Below, in pieces: positions 20,410 to 28,014 of a DNA stretch of 64,000 nucleotides; position 1 is the stretch's first letter; every line of letters starts with the position of its first letter. The position numbers were made by a program, and so were the translations under genes. Under the pieces are notes generated by a model, which saw only the letters and a list, made by a program, of their open reading frames with translations, was not told the origin of the DNA and did not search any database. This stretch comes from an uncultured Rhodospirillaceae bacterium (lineage in GTDB: Bacteria; Pseudomonadota; Alphaproteobacteria; CAAGCB01; CAG-977). The stretch lies in NCBI GenBank assembly GCA_900553035.1, contig USCC01000001.1, positions 1 through 64,000 of the forward strand, read 5' to 3'.

Positions 20410-20673
20410 CTATCCCAGCGCCTTGATGCGCGCGGACAGGCGGGAAACCTTGCGGGAAGCCGTATTCTGGTGCATCGTGCCCTTGGAAACGGCGCGCATG
20501 ATTTCGGATTCAGCCGTACGGAAAGCTTCCTGAGCTGCTGCCTTATCGCCTTTTTCCACAGCCGTCGTCACCTTTTTCATAAAGGTGCGGACGCGGCTCA
20601 TCCGGGCGCTGTTGACAGCGGCGCAGCGGGCATTGCGGCGAATACGTTTTTTAGACGACAGATGATTAGCCAT
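20410..20673 (-). CDS. rpsT: 30S ribosomal protein S20
   Basis: An 87-residue, strongly basic protein that binds 16S rRNA in the small subunit. It has the S20 start M-A-N-H-L-S-S-K-K-R-I-R-R-N, the R-T-F-M-K-K-V helix, and the C-terminal K-G-T-M-H-Q-N-T-A-S-R-K-V-S-R-L motif. It lies upstream of dnaA, as in many alphaproteobacteria, and has its own terminator. Confidence 0.97.
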   Translation of the reverse strand: MANHLSSKKRIRRNARCAAVNSARMSRVRTFMKKVTTAVEKGDKAAAQEAFRTAESEIMRAVSKGTMHQNTASRKVSRLSARIKALG

Positions 20674-20750
20674 TTTTTAAATCCTGCTTTCTTTCATAGA
20701 ACCAAGGTAGGTTTTATATAATTAAACCGTCCCGGCGTCAAGCGATTAAA

Positions 20751-21524
20751 CTATTTATGCACAAATTTCGGCGCGCGCTTTTCAACCAGAGCCGCCAGCC
20801 CTTCATGGGCATCGGCCGACATCAGCGACAGGCGAGCCATCGCTTCCTCGGCCTTTGCCGCCGTCTGCGGGCATTCCGCCCCGGCCAGCACCGCCTGTTT
20901 TGCCAGCACAATCCCCGCCGCCGGCAGCGCCGCGATACGCTCGGCGGTCTGAAGCGCTTCGGCAACAACGTCCGCCGAATCGACAATACGGGACACCAAA
21001 CCGCATGACGCCGCTTCTTCGGCGGAAATGTGACGGCCGGTCAGCACCATTTCCATGGCTTTCGGCCTTCCGATCCGGGCCGCCAAGCGCGAAACGCCGC
21101 CCATCTGCGGCAAAATACCCAAGGTCAGTTCAGGAAAACCGAAACGGGCGTTTTCCGCCGCAATAACAATATCGCTCATCAGGACAAGTTCCAACCCGCC
21201 CCCGAACGCATAACCGGCCACTGCGGCGACAATCGGTTTGCGGCATTCCGAAATCCGGTCTGCCGTCCGGCCGTACAGACCTTCCCGAACCAGTTCAGCG
21301 CTTTGACGGGTCGCAAATTCGGACATGTCCGTTCCTGCGGCAAAAAAGGCTTCGCCGCCCTTCAGGACAATACAGCGCACCGATTCCTCGGCATCCAGCT
21401 GGGCGGCGGCGTCTGCCAGTTCGTACAGCATGGCGGCACAGACGGCATTCATGGACGCCGGACGGTTCAGACCGATGACGCCGATTGAACCGTTGTTTTC
21501 CACCGTGATTGTTTCAAAACTCAT
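20751..21524 (-). CDS. Enoyl-CoA hydratase/isomerase family protein
   Basis: A 257-residue crotonase-fold enzyme acting on acyl-CoA. Visible: N-R-P-A-S-M-N-A-V near residue 20, the oxyanion segment A-A-G-T-D-M near residue 63, G-Y-A-F-G-G-G-L-E-L with the first catalytic-type Glu, and F-G-F-P-E-L-T-L-G-I-L-P-Q-M-G-G with the second. Both acids expected of a true hydratase are present. Its place beside rpsT and dnaA is conserved in alphaproteobacteria. The exact substrate is not decidable. Confidence 0.87.
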   Translation of the reverse strand: MSFETITVENNGSIGVIGLNRPASMNAVCAAMLYELADAAAQLDAEESVRCIVLKGGEAFFAAGTDMSEFATRQSAELVREGLYGRTADRISECRKPIVAAVAGYAFGGGLELVLMSDIVIAAENARFGFPELTLGILPQMGGVSRLAARIGRPKAMEMVLTGRHISAEEAASCGLVSRIVDSADVVAEALQTAERIAALPAAGIVLAKQAVLAGAECPQTAAKAEEAMARLSLMSADAHEGLAALVEKRAPKFVHK

Positions 21525-21538
21525 AGCCTTATCCTTCT

Positions 21539-21916
21539 TTACTGCGTCGTCAGTTCAAAGCGGACGACGACGGGCTCTCCGTTTTCCACGGAAATGTCCA
21601 GCGTTTCGCCGTCGCGGGAATATGATGCGGCCGCGCTTGTATCTTTTTGTTTCTTCAGCTTTTTCCATCCCAGTTGCGGCAGTGTCCGATCGTAAAACGC
21701 GATGATTTTCTTTTTTTCGACCTTCGGGCTTTCGGCATATGCTTCAATGATTCGTCCTGCGGGCGTGTCGAATGACACCGACGCGTCGTCCTGCTGAATC
21801 AGGCCGTTCATCAGGGGAAGATCTTCGAAACCGGACATGAACGCCGTCCCCTCCGCTTTGACGGGCAGAGCGGAAGCCAGGAAAAAAACGGCGCATAAGA
21901 CAACATTTTTAATCAT
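21539..21916 (-). CDS. Small exported protein of unknown function
   Basis: A 125-residue protein with a Sec signal peptide (M-I-K-N-V, hydrophobic stretch, V-K-A before E-G). The mature part has G-F-E-D-L-P-L-M, then V-S-F-D-T-P-A-G-R-I-I-E-A-Y and A-F-Y-D-R-T-L-P-Q-L-G-W-K, followed by a beta-rich end with S-R-D-G-E-T-L-D-I. I recognise no named family. It ends 14 bp from the crotonase start and occupies the slot where mutM-ubiE often lie in related genomes. Periplasmic or outer-membrane location is inferred. Confidence 0.72.
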   Translation of the reverse strand: MIKNVVLCAVFFLASALPVKAEGTAFMSGFEDLPLMNGLIQQDDASVSFDTPAGRIIEAYAESPKVEKKKIIAFYDRTLPQLGWKKLKKQKDTSAAASYSRDGETLDISVENGEPVVVRFELTTQ

Positions 21917-22035
21917 ATTTCGTTTTTACATCATTTTTTAAAGCATCTCACCATAAAAATACTGCGGAAAGAAGAATACTTCGTTATGATTTGAAAAAAC
22001 AGGCCGCTTCACGGGCCTTCGGAAAGGAAAAAAGC

Positions 22036-23382
22036 GTGTCTTCCCGCTCCTGTTTCACATCGCTTCATCGTTTCGGACGGCATCTGGCCGCTTATGGCGT
22101 ACAGACGTATCTGTCTTTTCTGCCGCGTTCGTTTTTTCTGACGCGGCCGGCGCGGCGCACGGTTTCCGTTCCCCCCGGAACAGCGGAGGAACGTCTGGCC
22201 GCCGCGCTGGAATCCACGGGAAGCGCTCCGGCCCTTTCCTTTGCCCGGTTTCTGGCTCTTTATCCGGAATATGCGGGAACGGCGGCTCCGTTCCTTGCCC
22301 GGCTGAAAAACCTTCCGCTTCCATCACGCTCACCGGAGGAAATCGGGCGGCTTCCAGACGGTGCAGAGGAACAGCGCAGGGAATTGCTTGCCTTTCTTTA
22401 CGGAGCGGCCGCGCGGCTTGACCGCAAAAGGAAAAGCCGGGATGCCGGCGCTTTTATCGAAATGTTCGAACGTTTTTCCGCCGCGGAGACCGATATGCGG
22501 CTTGAAGGCGCTTCCATGGAGCGTTTCAGGGATAATTTTTATGAAGACGATCTGTTTTCCGTCCCGGAGATCGACTGGATCCGGACATCTGAAAAGACGT
22601 TATACGCCGTCGAAATGCCGGAAATGCGCCCGCCGGCTCGAAGGGACGCCGGCACGGCTTCAAGGCTGGCGCGGATTTTCGCGCTGATGATTTTCAGAGA
22701 CGGCTTTTTTGTGCCTTTTGATTCCGGGAACTGGGGTCTTTCCGCAGACGGGCGTCTTTTCCTGAAACGATGTCCGGTGTCTGTCCGCCTGTCTGCCCCG
22801 GAACGCCGCTTTCTTTCCTTTTTTCTTCCCGCCCTTCAGAAGCGTGATTTCCCGCAGGCGGCCAAAGCGCTTTTCAAGGCCGGTTTTCTGCCGCCTCTGA
22901 CGTCTCTTCTGACGCTGTCCCGTACACTTGAGGCCACGGCCGAAGCGGCGGAGGCCTCATCCGCCGCCGTTCGGGCGGAACACTTAAGCGGTGTTCTGAC
23001 GAAAGCGGGCGTCTGTCTTCCGCCTTCAATGCGTGTTCTGAAAAATCTTTTAAAGGATATGGAAGACTTCGGCGGAGAACATGTCTGGGAAAATGCCGCC
23101 GACGTTTATGCGGATTACGTTTCCCGCGGCGAGCACGTTTTTGCGGAAAAGGCCGGAGAGTTTCTTTCCCCCAGTCTGGCCATGCCCGAGCTCCGAGCTT
23201 TAAGCAATTCCGTCCGCGGGCGGAAAATGAACAATTTCGTCACGGATCCGGCCAAAATACCCGAAATGATAAAAAGAGGCGAAACCGGCTATGCCTTTCG
23301 CCCCCGCAAAACCTCTCCCGACTGGAAAATCATTGTGCCGCTTCTGGCTCTGGCCGCCCTGCTGTGGGCTCGTTTTTCCTAA
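22036..23382 (+). CDS. Degenerate UbiB/ABC1-family protein (pseudokinase remnant)
   Basis: A 448-residue protein that keeps the skeleton of UbiB, the membrane ATPase needed for ubiquinone synthesis, but has lost its signature motifs. Kept: L-E-S-T-G-S-A-P-A-L near residue 58, E-T-D-M-R-L-E-x-A near 151, V-P-E-I-D-W-x-R-T near 176, F-R-D-G-F-F near 220, E-R-R-F-L, K-A-G-F-L-P and a C-terminal membrane helix. Lost: KxGQ (reads L-S-F-A), the Ala-rich loop with its Lys (region deleted), HADxHPGN (reads V-P-F-D-S-G-N-W) and the metal DFG (reads K-R-C-P-V-S). The GTG at 22036 follows AAAGGA; a TTG at 21991 is possible. It cannot be a normal UbiB, yet the frame is intact over its whole length. Confidence 0.75.
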   Translation: MSSRSCFTSLHRFGRHLAAYGVQTYLSFLPRSFFLTRPARRTVSVPPGTAEERLAAALESTGSAPALSFARFLALYPEYAGTAAPFLARLKNLPLPSRSPEEIGRLPDGAEEQRRELLAFLYGAAARLDRKRKSRDAGAFIEMFERFSAAETDMRLEGASMERFRDNFYEDDLFSVPEIDWIRTSEKTLYAVEMPEMRPPARRDAGTASRLARIFALMIFRDGFFVPFDSGNWGLSADGRLFLKRCPVSVRLSAPERRFLSFFLPALQKRDFPQAAKALFKAGFLPPLTSLLTLSRTLEATAEAAEASSAAVRAEHLSGVLTKAGVCLPPSMRVLKNLLKDMEDFGGEHVWENAADVYADYVSRGEHVFAEKAGEFLSPSLAMPELRALSNSVRGRKMNNFVTDPAKIPEMIKRGETGYAFRPRKTSPDWKIIVPLLALAALLWARFS

Positions 23383-23930
23383 AAAGACGGCAGGCGCGAC
23401 CGTTCCGAAGCGCTCATGGCCTGATAAACCGCCTTGGCATTTGCCGTTGCGGTCGGAACGCCCAGATGTGCGGCCTGCAGATAATGAGTCCATGACTTGG
23501 TCAGATCCTGTTTCAGACCGGTTCCCGTCGCGTACATCCATGCCAGCAGTTCAACAGCTTCGACGTCACCGTTGTCCGAACGGCGGCGGATAATCTCCAG
23601 ATCAAAGGGCGTCACACGTCCGCCGCGGACGTTTCCGACGATTTCGCCCCAATCCGACGTTTCCTTCACCGGGGACAGAGCCTCGGCCTTCTGCGCGTCC
23701 AGAAAGGCTCCTTCCTTTTCATGCCATATTTTTTCCGTTTTGGATTCCGCCTTCTTAAACGCCAGAAGGGGCTTTTCCCCGGGACGGGACACAGCATAGT
23801 ACGATGGAACGACACCATGGTTTTCATTCGCCAGGAGATTCCGGTACATCTGATCCGCCGTCAGGCCGAAAGCCCGAGCCTGCGGGAGGAAAAAACCGAA
23901 AGACAAAACAAAGACAAGTACGCGAAGCAT
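23379..23930 (-). CDS. Exported Sel1-like repeat protein
   Basis: A 183-residue protein with a signal peptide (M-L-R-V-L-V-F-V-L ... A-R-A before F-G). The C-terminal 60 residues form Sel1/TPR-like helices: G-D-V-E-A-V-E-L-L-A-W-M-Y-A-T-G-T-G-L-K-Q-D-L-T-K-S-W-style A-W-M-Y and A-A-H-L-G-V-P-T-A pieces. Such repeats mediate protein contacts. The N-terminal 110 residues are not recognised. It converges on the UbiB-like gene with a 4-bp overlap and diverges from dut. Function is unknown. Confidence 0.75.
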   Translation of the reverse strand: MLRVLVFVLSFGFFLPQARAFGLTADQMYRNLLANENHGVVPSYYAVSRPGEKPLLAFKKAESKTEKIWHEKEGAFLDAQKAEALSPVKETSDWGEIVGNVRGGRVTPFDLEIIRRRSDNGDVEAVELLAWMYATGTGLKQDLTKSWTHYLQAAHLGVPTATANAKAVYQAMSASERSRLPSF

Positions 23931-23963
23931 GACCGCTTGACCCCAGCTGTAAAAGAATCAAGA

Positions 23964-23990
23964 TTGATTTCAAAACGTTTTATGTATAAT
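23964..23990 (+). promoter_or_regulatory. Candidate dut promoter
   Basis: A perfect TATAAT at 23985-23990 with TTGATT at 23964-23969 (15-bp spacing, short), about 50 bp before the dut ATG. Confidence 0.5.
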
Positions 23991-24041
23991 GCTATAGGAC
24001 ATTTCCGTTCCGAAATCCAGTAAAATAGAAAGGATTTGTTA

Positions 24042-24491
24042 ATGAATCGCCCACTGATTCCCATTGTCCGCCATACAAACGCCGTCGGGCTGCCGCTTCC
24101 GTCTTATGCAACGCCGCTGTCTTCGGGCATGGATCTGTATGCCGCCATCCCGTCAATCATGCGTATCAATCCGCACGAACGGGAAGTCGTTCCCACGGGA
24201 ATCAGCATCGCCCTTCCGCCGGACTGTGAAGCACAGATCCGCTCGCGCTCCGGTCTTGCCGCCCGGGAAGGCATCATGGTTCTGAACTCGCCCGGAACGA
24301 TTGACGCCGACTACCGCGGCGAAATATCCGTTATCCTTTACAACACCAGCGACAACATTTTTATTCTGAAAAGAGGGATGAAAATCGCCCAGATGGTCAT
24401 TGCGCCCGTTATCCGCATTGACTGGCACGAAATTAAAAATCTGGATGCGACACAGCGCGGAGCGGGCGGCTTCGGTTCGACGGGGGTCTGA
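24042..24491 (+). CDS. dut: dUTP diphosphatase
   Basis: A 149-residue trimeric dUTPase that removes dUTP and supplies dUMP. All five family motifs are visible: S-S-G-M-D-L-Y-A near residue 27, the P-T-G-I-S-I-A-L strand, R-S-R-S-G-L-A near residue 67, G-T-I-D-A-D-Y-R-G-E, and the C-terminal G-A-G-G-F-G-S-T-G that closes the active site. The ATG at 24042 has AAAGGA 7 nt upstream; a TTG two codons earlier is less likely. Its stop overlaps the start of the SH3 gene. Together with the dCMP deaminase at 1987 it could feed dTMP synthesis. Confidence 0.96.
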   Translation: MNRPLIPIVRHTNAVGLPLPSYATPLSSGMDLYAAIPSIMRINPHEREVVPTGISIALPPDCEAQIRSRSGLAAREGIMVLNSPGTIDADYRGEISVILYNTSDNIFILKRGMKIAQMVIAPVIRIDWHEIKNLDATQRGAGGFGSTGV

Positions 24492-24976
24492 TGATGAAGG
24501 CCTTTCTGTTGCTGTTCCTGATGGCTACCGCCGTGCCGGTTCCCTGTACCGCCGGGCCGACGGGGCTTCCCATTCCCCGCTTTGTTTCGCTCCGCTCCAA
24601 CCAGGTGAACCTGCGGACGGGTCCCGGCATGCGCTATCCGGTCGAATGGGTTTACATGAAAAGCGATCTGCCCGTCGAAATCACGGCTGAATTCGAGCAC
24701 TGGCGCAAGATAAAGGATTGGGACGGGAAAGAAGGATGGGTGCATCGTCACATGCTGTCCGGACGGCGCACGGTACGTCTGAAACAGGAAGCGCTTCTTC
24801 TGCGCGCCCCGGCGGCAGACGCCCTTCCCGCCGCGAAAGCCGAAGCGGGCGTCACGGGACGTTTGATCCTATGCCCCGAAGGAATGAATTTCTGCAAAGT
24901 CGAATTCCACGATTTCCAGGGATGGGTTCCCCGGAAATCGCTTTGGGGCGTTTACCCCCGCGAAGTCTTTGAATAG
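24491..24976 (+). CDS. Exported bacterial SH3-domain protein
   Basis: A 161-residue protein with a signal peptide (hydrophobic stretch ending P-C-T-A before G-P). An SH3b domain follows with S-N-Q-V-N-L-R-T-G-P-G-M-R-Y-P near residue 36 and W-D-G-K-E-G-W-V-H. A second, weaker SH3-like half ends G-W-V-P-R-K-S-L-W-G-V-Y. Bacterial SH3 domains often bind peptidoglycan stem peptides, so a cell-wall role is likely but unproven. It overlaps the dut stop by one base, so the two are co-transcribed. This dut-linked SH3 protein is common in alphaproteobacteria. Confidence 0.82.
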   Translation: MMKAFLLLFLMATAVPVPCTAGPTGLPIPRFVSLRSNQVNLRTGPGMRYPVEWVYMKSDLPVEITAEFEHWRKIKDWDGKEGWVHRHMLSGRRTVRLKQEALLLRAPAADALPAAKAEAGVTGRLILCPEGMNFCKVEFHDFQGWVPRKSLWGVYPREVFE

Positions 24977-24982
24977 CGCCGT

Positions 24983-25408
24983 TCAGACGCTTCCGCCCCG
25001 CACGCGCACCAGAATTTCAATATCCGAAACGCTCAGATGCTCGGGAAAATCGGGCAGAACCTGCACAGCGATCATGTTTTCCGACACGTCTTCAACGCAT
25101 CCGGAATCCTCGTAAAAAATATGACCATGCGGCTTGACGTTCGTATCGTAAAACGTCCGCCCGCCGCCGGTCACAATCTCACGCATGATGCCGACATCGC
25201 GGAACTGGTTCAAAGTGTTGTAGACCGTCGCAAGGGACAGGCTGATTCCGGCGGTTTTTGCTTCCTTGAAAAGTTCTTCGGCGGAAACGTGCCGGTTCCC
25301 GTGTTCAAATAAAAGACGGACAAGCCCCATTCTCTGGCGCGTCGGGCGCAGATTCGCACGGCGCAGAATATCGACGGCCCATGCAAAAGGCCGGGAATTT
25401 TTTCTCAT
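24983..25408 (-). CDS. Fur-family regulator, Irr-like
   Basis: About 141 residues with a winged-helix DNA-binding half (L-R-P-T-R-Q-R-M-G-L-V-R-L-L-F, then S-L-A-T-V-Y-N-T-L-N-Q-F) and a dimer half with K-P-H-G-H-I-F-Y-E-D. The C-terminal CxxC zinc motifs of classical Fur are absent, which suits Irr, the haem-responsive iron regulator of alphaproteobacteria. The ATG at 25408 has GGAG six bases upstream; an in-frame ATG at 25420 is possible. Haem sensing is inferred from family, not shown by the sequence. Confidence 0.8.
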   Translation of the reverse strand: MRKNSRPFAWAVDILRRANLRPTRQRMGLVRLLFEHGNRHVSAEELFKEAKTAGISLSLATVYNTLNQFRDVGIMREIVTGGGRTFYDTNVKPHGHIFYEDSGCVEDVSENMIAVQVLPDFPEHLSVSDIEILVRVRGGSV

Positions 25409-25436
25409 TTGCGGCTCCATAATCTTCTTTAATATT

Positions 25437-25465
25437 ATTATTGAATGTTTCTGTCAGGGTTTCAA
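25437..25465 (-). promoter_or_regulatory. Candidate promoter of the Irr-like gene
   Basis: On the minus strand TTGAAA (25460-25465), a 17-bp spacer and AATAAT (25437-25442). Each box has one mismatch to consensus. The leader would be only about 20 nt. Confidence 0.6.
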
Positions 25466-25604
25466 GAATATTTTCAAAATACCCAATAACTCGTTGTTTT
25501 TCAATGATTCATAAAACAAGCTTGAAGGAAGGATCCTTTAAGCGAATAATGATTCCTGACAGACTTTCCGCCCATGCGGAAATAAACAGGAATGCTTGGA
25601 AACA

Positions 25605-26339
25605 ATGAAACAGAATAAATACGATGACGAACGTTTTTTCAATAAGTACAGCCAAATGGAGCGATCAAGGAAAGGATTGAAAGGCGCGGGTGAATGGCAT
25701 ACGCTGGCAAAAATGTTGCCGGATTTTCGGGGAAAGCGCGTTCTGGATCTGGGATGCGGCTTTGGATGGCATTGCCGGTATGCCGCCGAAAACGGAGCCC
25801 TTTCCGTCCTGGGTCTTGACCTTTCGGAAAAAATGCTGGAACGGGCGCGCCGGGAAACGTCCTCTCCCGTCATCAGCTATTGCCGCCGGCCGATTGAAGA
25901 TTTCGATTTTCCGGAAAACGCCTTTGATCTTGTTTTAAGCTCCCTTGCGTTCCATTACATTGCCTCTTTTGATGACATCTGCCGGAAAGTCAGCCGCACT
26001 CTGACCGTCGGGGGTGATTTCGTCTTTTCGGCGGAACATCCCGTCTTTACGGCCCAGGGAAGCCAGGAGTGGCTTCGGGATGTGTCCGGGACGCCGATCT
26101 GCTGGCCGGTCGATCACTATTTCGAGGAAGGCGTCCGGACGGCGAACTTCCTGGGGGAAGAGGTGACAAAATACCACCGCACTCTGACAACTTATATTTC
26201 CGGCCTGATCCGCAACGGTTTTGAACTGACGGGTTTTGCGGAACCAAAGCCTGATTCACAGCTTCTGGAAACCGTCCCGGGCATGCGGGATGAGCTTCGG
26301 CGCCCGATGATGCTTATCCTTGCCGCCCGGAAGAAATAA
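25605..26339 (+). CDS. Class I SAM-dependent methyltransferase
   Basis: A 244-residue Rossmann-fold methyltransferase of the type 11 group. SAM motif I is V-L-D-L-G-C-G-F-G-W near residue 47, followed by G-L-D-L-S-E-K-M-L-E-R-A (motif II acid) and F-D-L-V-L-S-S-L-A-F-H-Y. The C-terminal part (Y-H-R-T-L-T-T-Y, G-F-E-L-T-G-F) resembles small-molecule methyltransferases. The substrate is unknown. The ATG at 25605 is chosen; a TTG nine bases upstream is in frame. The gene is alone, divergent from the Irr-like gene. Confidence 0.8.
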   Translation: MKQNKYDDERFFNKYSQMERSRKGLKGAGEWHTLAKMLPDFRGKRVLDLGCGFGWHCRYAAENGALSVLGLDLSEKMLERARRETSSPVISYCRRPIEDFDFPENAFDLVLSSLAFHYIASFDDICRKVSRTLTVGGDFVFSAEHPVFTAQGSQEWLRDVSGTPICWPVDHYFEEGVRTANFLGEEVTKYHRTLTTYISGLIRNGFELTGFAEPKPDSQLLETVPGMRDELRRPMMLILAARKK

Positions 26340-26555
26340 GCACCTCGTTGCTACAGCTGTCCCCTTTTGAGCGGACTTTAACACTCCGACGCTGTGCCAG
26401 ACCGGTTGAAGGCGTTTCAGTTCTCTCCACCGGCTTTCCGGGCGCTCTGTCTTCCGACCTCTGATCCCGCCGTCATGTGATTATCACCCCGCCTCAATAA
26501 CAGCGTTTTGAGTATTCCGAACGGCGCCCCGCAGGCCGACCGTCCGCTCAGAAAA

Positions 26556-26579
26556 AAAAGCGCCGTTTCCGGCGCTTTT
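26556..26579. terminator. Bidirectional terminator
   Basis: Stem AAAAGCGCCG (26556-26565) with CGGCGCTTTT (26570-26579) and loop TTTC, between converging genes. The rest of the 257-bp gap (26340-26596) shows no gene. Confidence 0.85.
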
Positions 26580-26596
26580 CGCTTTCACAAAATCAC

Positions 26597-27991
26597 TTAA
26601 TCCCCGGTCAGAAGCCGGTCGATGAATTCCTTGACCGTCGGCAACTGGCCGTCCTTAAAGAACGGATCCGATGCGAAACGGACAGCATTCGAGCCGGCGA
26701 ACATCAGTTCCTGCTCCACCGGATAGCCGTGTGCGATGCGGTACAGCTTTTCCTGAATGCAGAAATAACGCGGGTCGGGGATTTTTCCGGTCGTGTTTCC
26801 GGGAGCCGACTGGGACCAGCTGGAAAACATGCAGTGAGAAATGCACCCCATGCAGTTCGTGCGTGCCCGCTGGATATCCTCGTTGTTTTTCGGCGTTACG
26901 AAAACGATGTGCTCGTCCGCCGTCCGCAGAGGAACCGTCCGGCCTTCTGAAAAATACCCGTCGGCCTTTTCCTTATTCGCCGCCGAAATATAGACTTTCC
27001 GGCTTCCGATCATGAAAGGCGTCTGGAAATCACCCGAAGGAGCTTCCGCATACGGCATTGCCGTTTTTGAACGCTCAAACAGGTCATTCAGAAAATCATT
27101 GCGGATTGCCGACGATGCAAAGCCCGTCGGGCTGAACCGCTGGACAACGACATCTCCGGGTTTCAGGGAAAGCAGCGTTTTCTGCCATGCCCTGGCCACC
27201 GGGCTTTCCCGGGTCAGCAACGACCGGGTTCCAAACTGGAATGCCGTCGGGCCGACTTCCGGATTGTCAATGAAATCCTGAAATTCGCGCAGGTACCAAA
27301 CTCCGCCGGCAATGATGATCGGGGTTTTTTCCAGCCCGACTTCCCTCATCGCGTTGCGGAGTTCCAGAACGCGCGGGTACGCGTCCTCGGACACATCGGC
27401 GTCCTCGTTGTTGGACAGGCCGATATGCCCCCCGGCTTTCCAGGGATCTTCATAAACGACGCCGCCAAGGAACTCCCTGTAGGAGTGGTAGGCGCGCGCC
27501 CACAGCGCTTTGAAAGCGCGCCCCGACGAAACAATCGGATAATAGAAGGTTTTGAAAGACGCGGCAATCTGCGCCAGTTTGTAAGGCATTCCCGCGCCGC
27601 AGGTGACACCGTGAATCAGCCCTTTGGCGTTTGCCAGGACTTCTTCCAGAATCGTGATCGCCCCCCCCTGTTCCCATAAAACGTTCAGGTGGATGCGGCC
27701 AAGCCCGTTGGAAATTTCATAGGCCAGCCGCGCCTGAGACAGACACCCTTCAATCGAATGGCGCACCTGTTCTTCGAACCTTTCACGGCGCGACTTGGCC
27801 TTGATTTCCATCGGAATCACGTTACCGTCTTTATCAACGACGTCGGGAATGACGCCGGAAATCGTGCCGACCGCATTGGCGGCGGCCCAGGCTCCGGCTG
27901 TTTTCCCCGTACTGACGGCGACGCCTTTGCCGCCTTCAATCAGGGGAAGAACTTCAGCGCCGGATATAAGCAACGGTTTCAGAAGCTTCAC
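26597..27991 (-). CDS. Nitronate monooxygenase-like flavin enzyme
   Basis: A 464-residue TIM-barrel flavoprotein of the nitronate monooxygenase/FabK-related family, long form. Visible: G-V-T-C-G-A-G-M-P-Y-K-L near residue 130, the G-G-H-I-G glycine loop with its His near residue 190, and P-I-I-I-A-G-G-V-W-Y for FMN phosphate binding. A C-terminal C-x2-C-x3-C cluster (N-C-M-G-C-I-S-H-C) could hold metal. Start is GTG with AAGGAG 8 nt upstream. It follows pnp by 23 bp. The true substrate of this long subgroup is not known to me. Confidence 0.8.
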   Translation of the reverse strand: MKLLKPLLISGAEVLPLIEGGKGVAVSTGKTAGAWAAANAVGTISGVIPDVVDKDGNVIPMEIKAKSRRERFEEQVRHSIEGCLSQARLAYEISNGLGRIHLNVLWEQGGAITILEEVLANAKGLIHGVTCGAGMPYKLAQIAASFKTFYYPIVSSGRAFKALWARAYHSYREFLGGVVYEDPWKAGGHIGLSNNEDADVSEDAYPRVLELRNAMREVGLEKTPIIIAGGVWYLREFQDFIDNPEVGPTAFQFGTRSLLTRESPVARAWQKTLLSLKPGDVVVQRFSPTGFASSAIRNDFLNDLFERSKTAMPYAEAPSGDFQTPFMIGSRKVYISAANKEKADGYFSEGRTVPLRTADEHIVFVTPKNNEDIQRARTNCMGCISHCMFSSWSQSAPGNTTGKIPDPRYFCIQEKLYRIAHGYPVEQELMFAGSNAVRFASDPFFKDGQLPTVKEFIDRLLTGD

Positions 27992-28014
27992 GGGAAATGC
28001 TCCTTGTTCAATGG

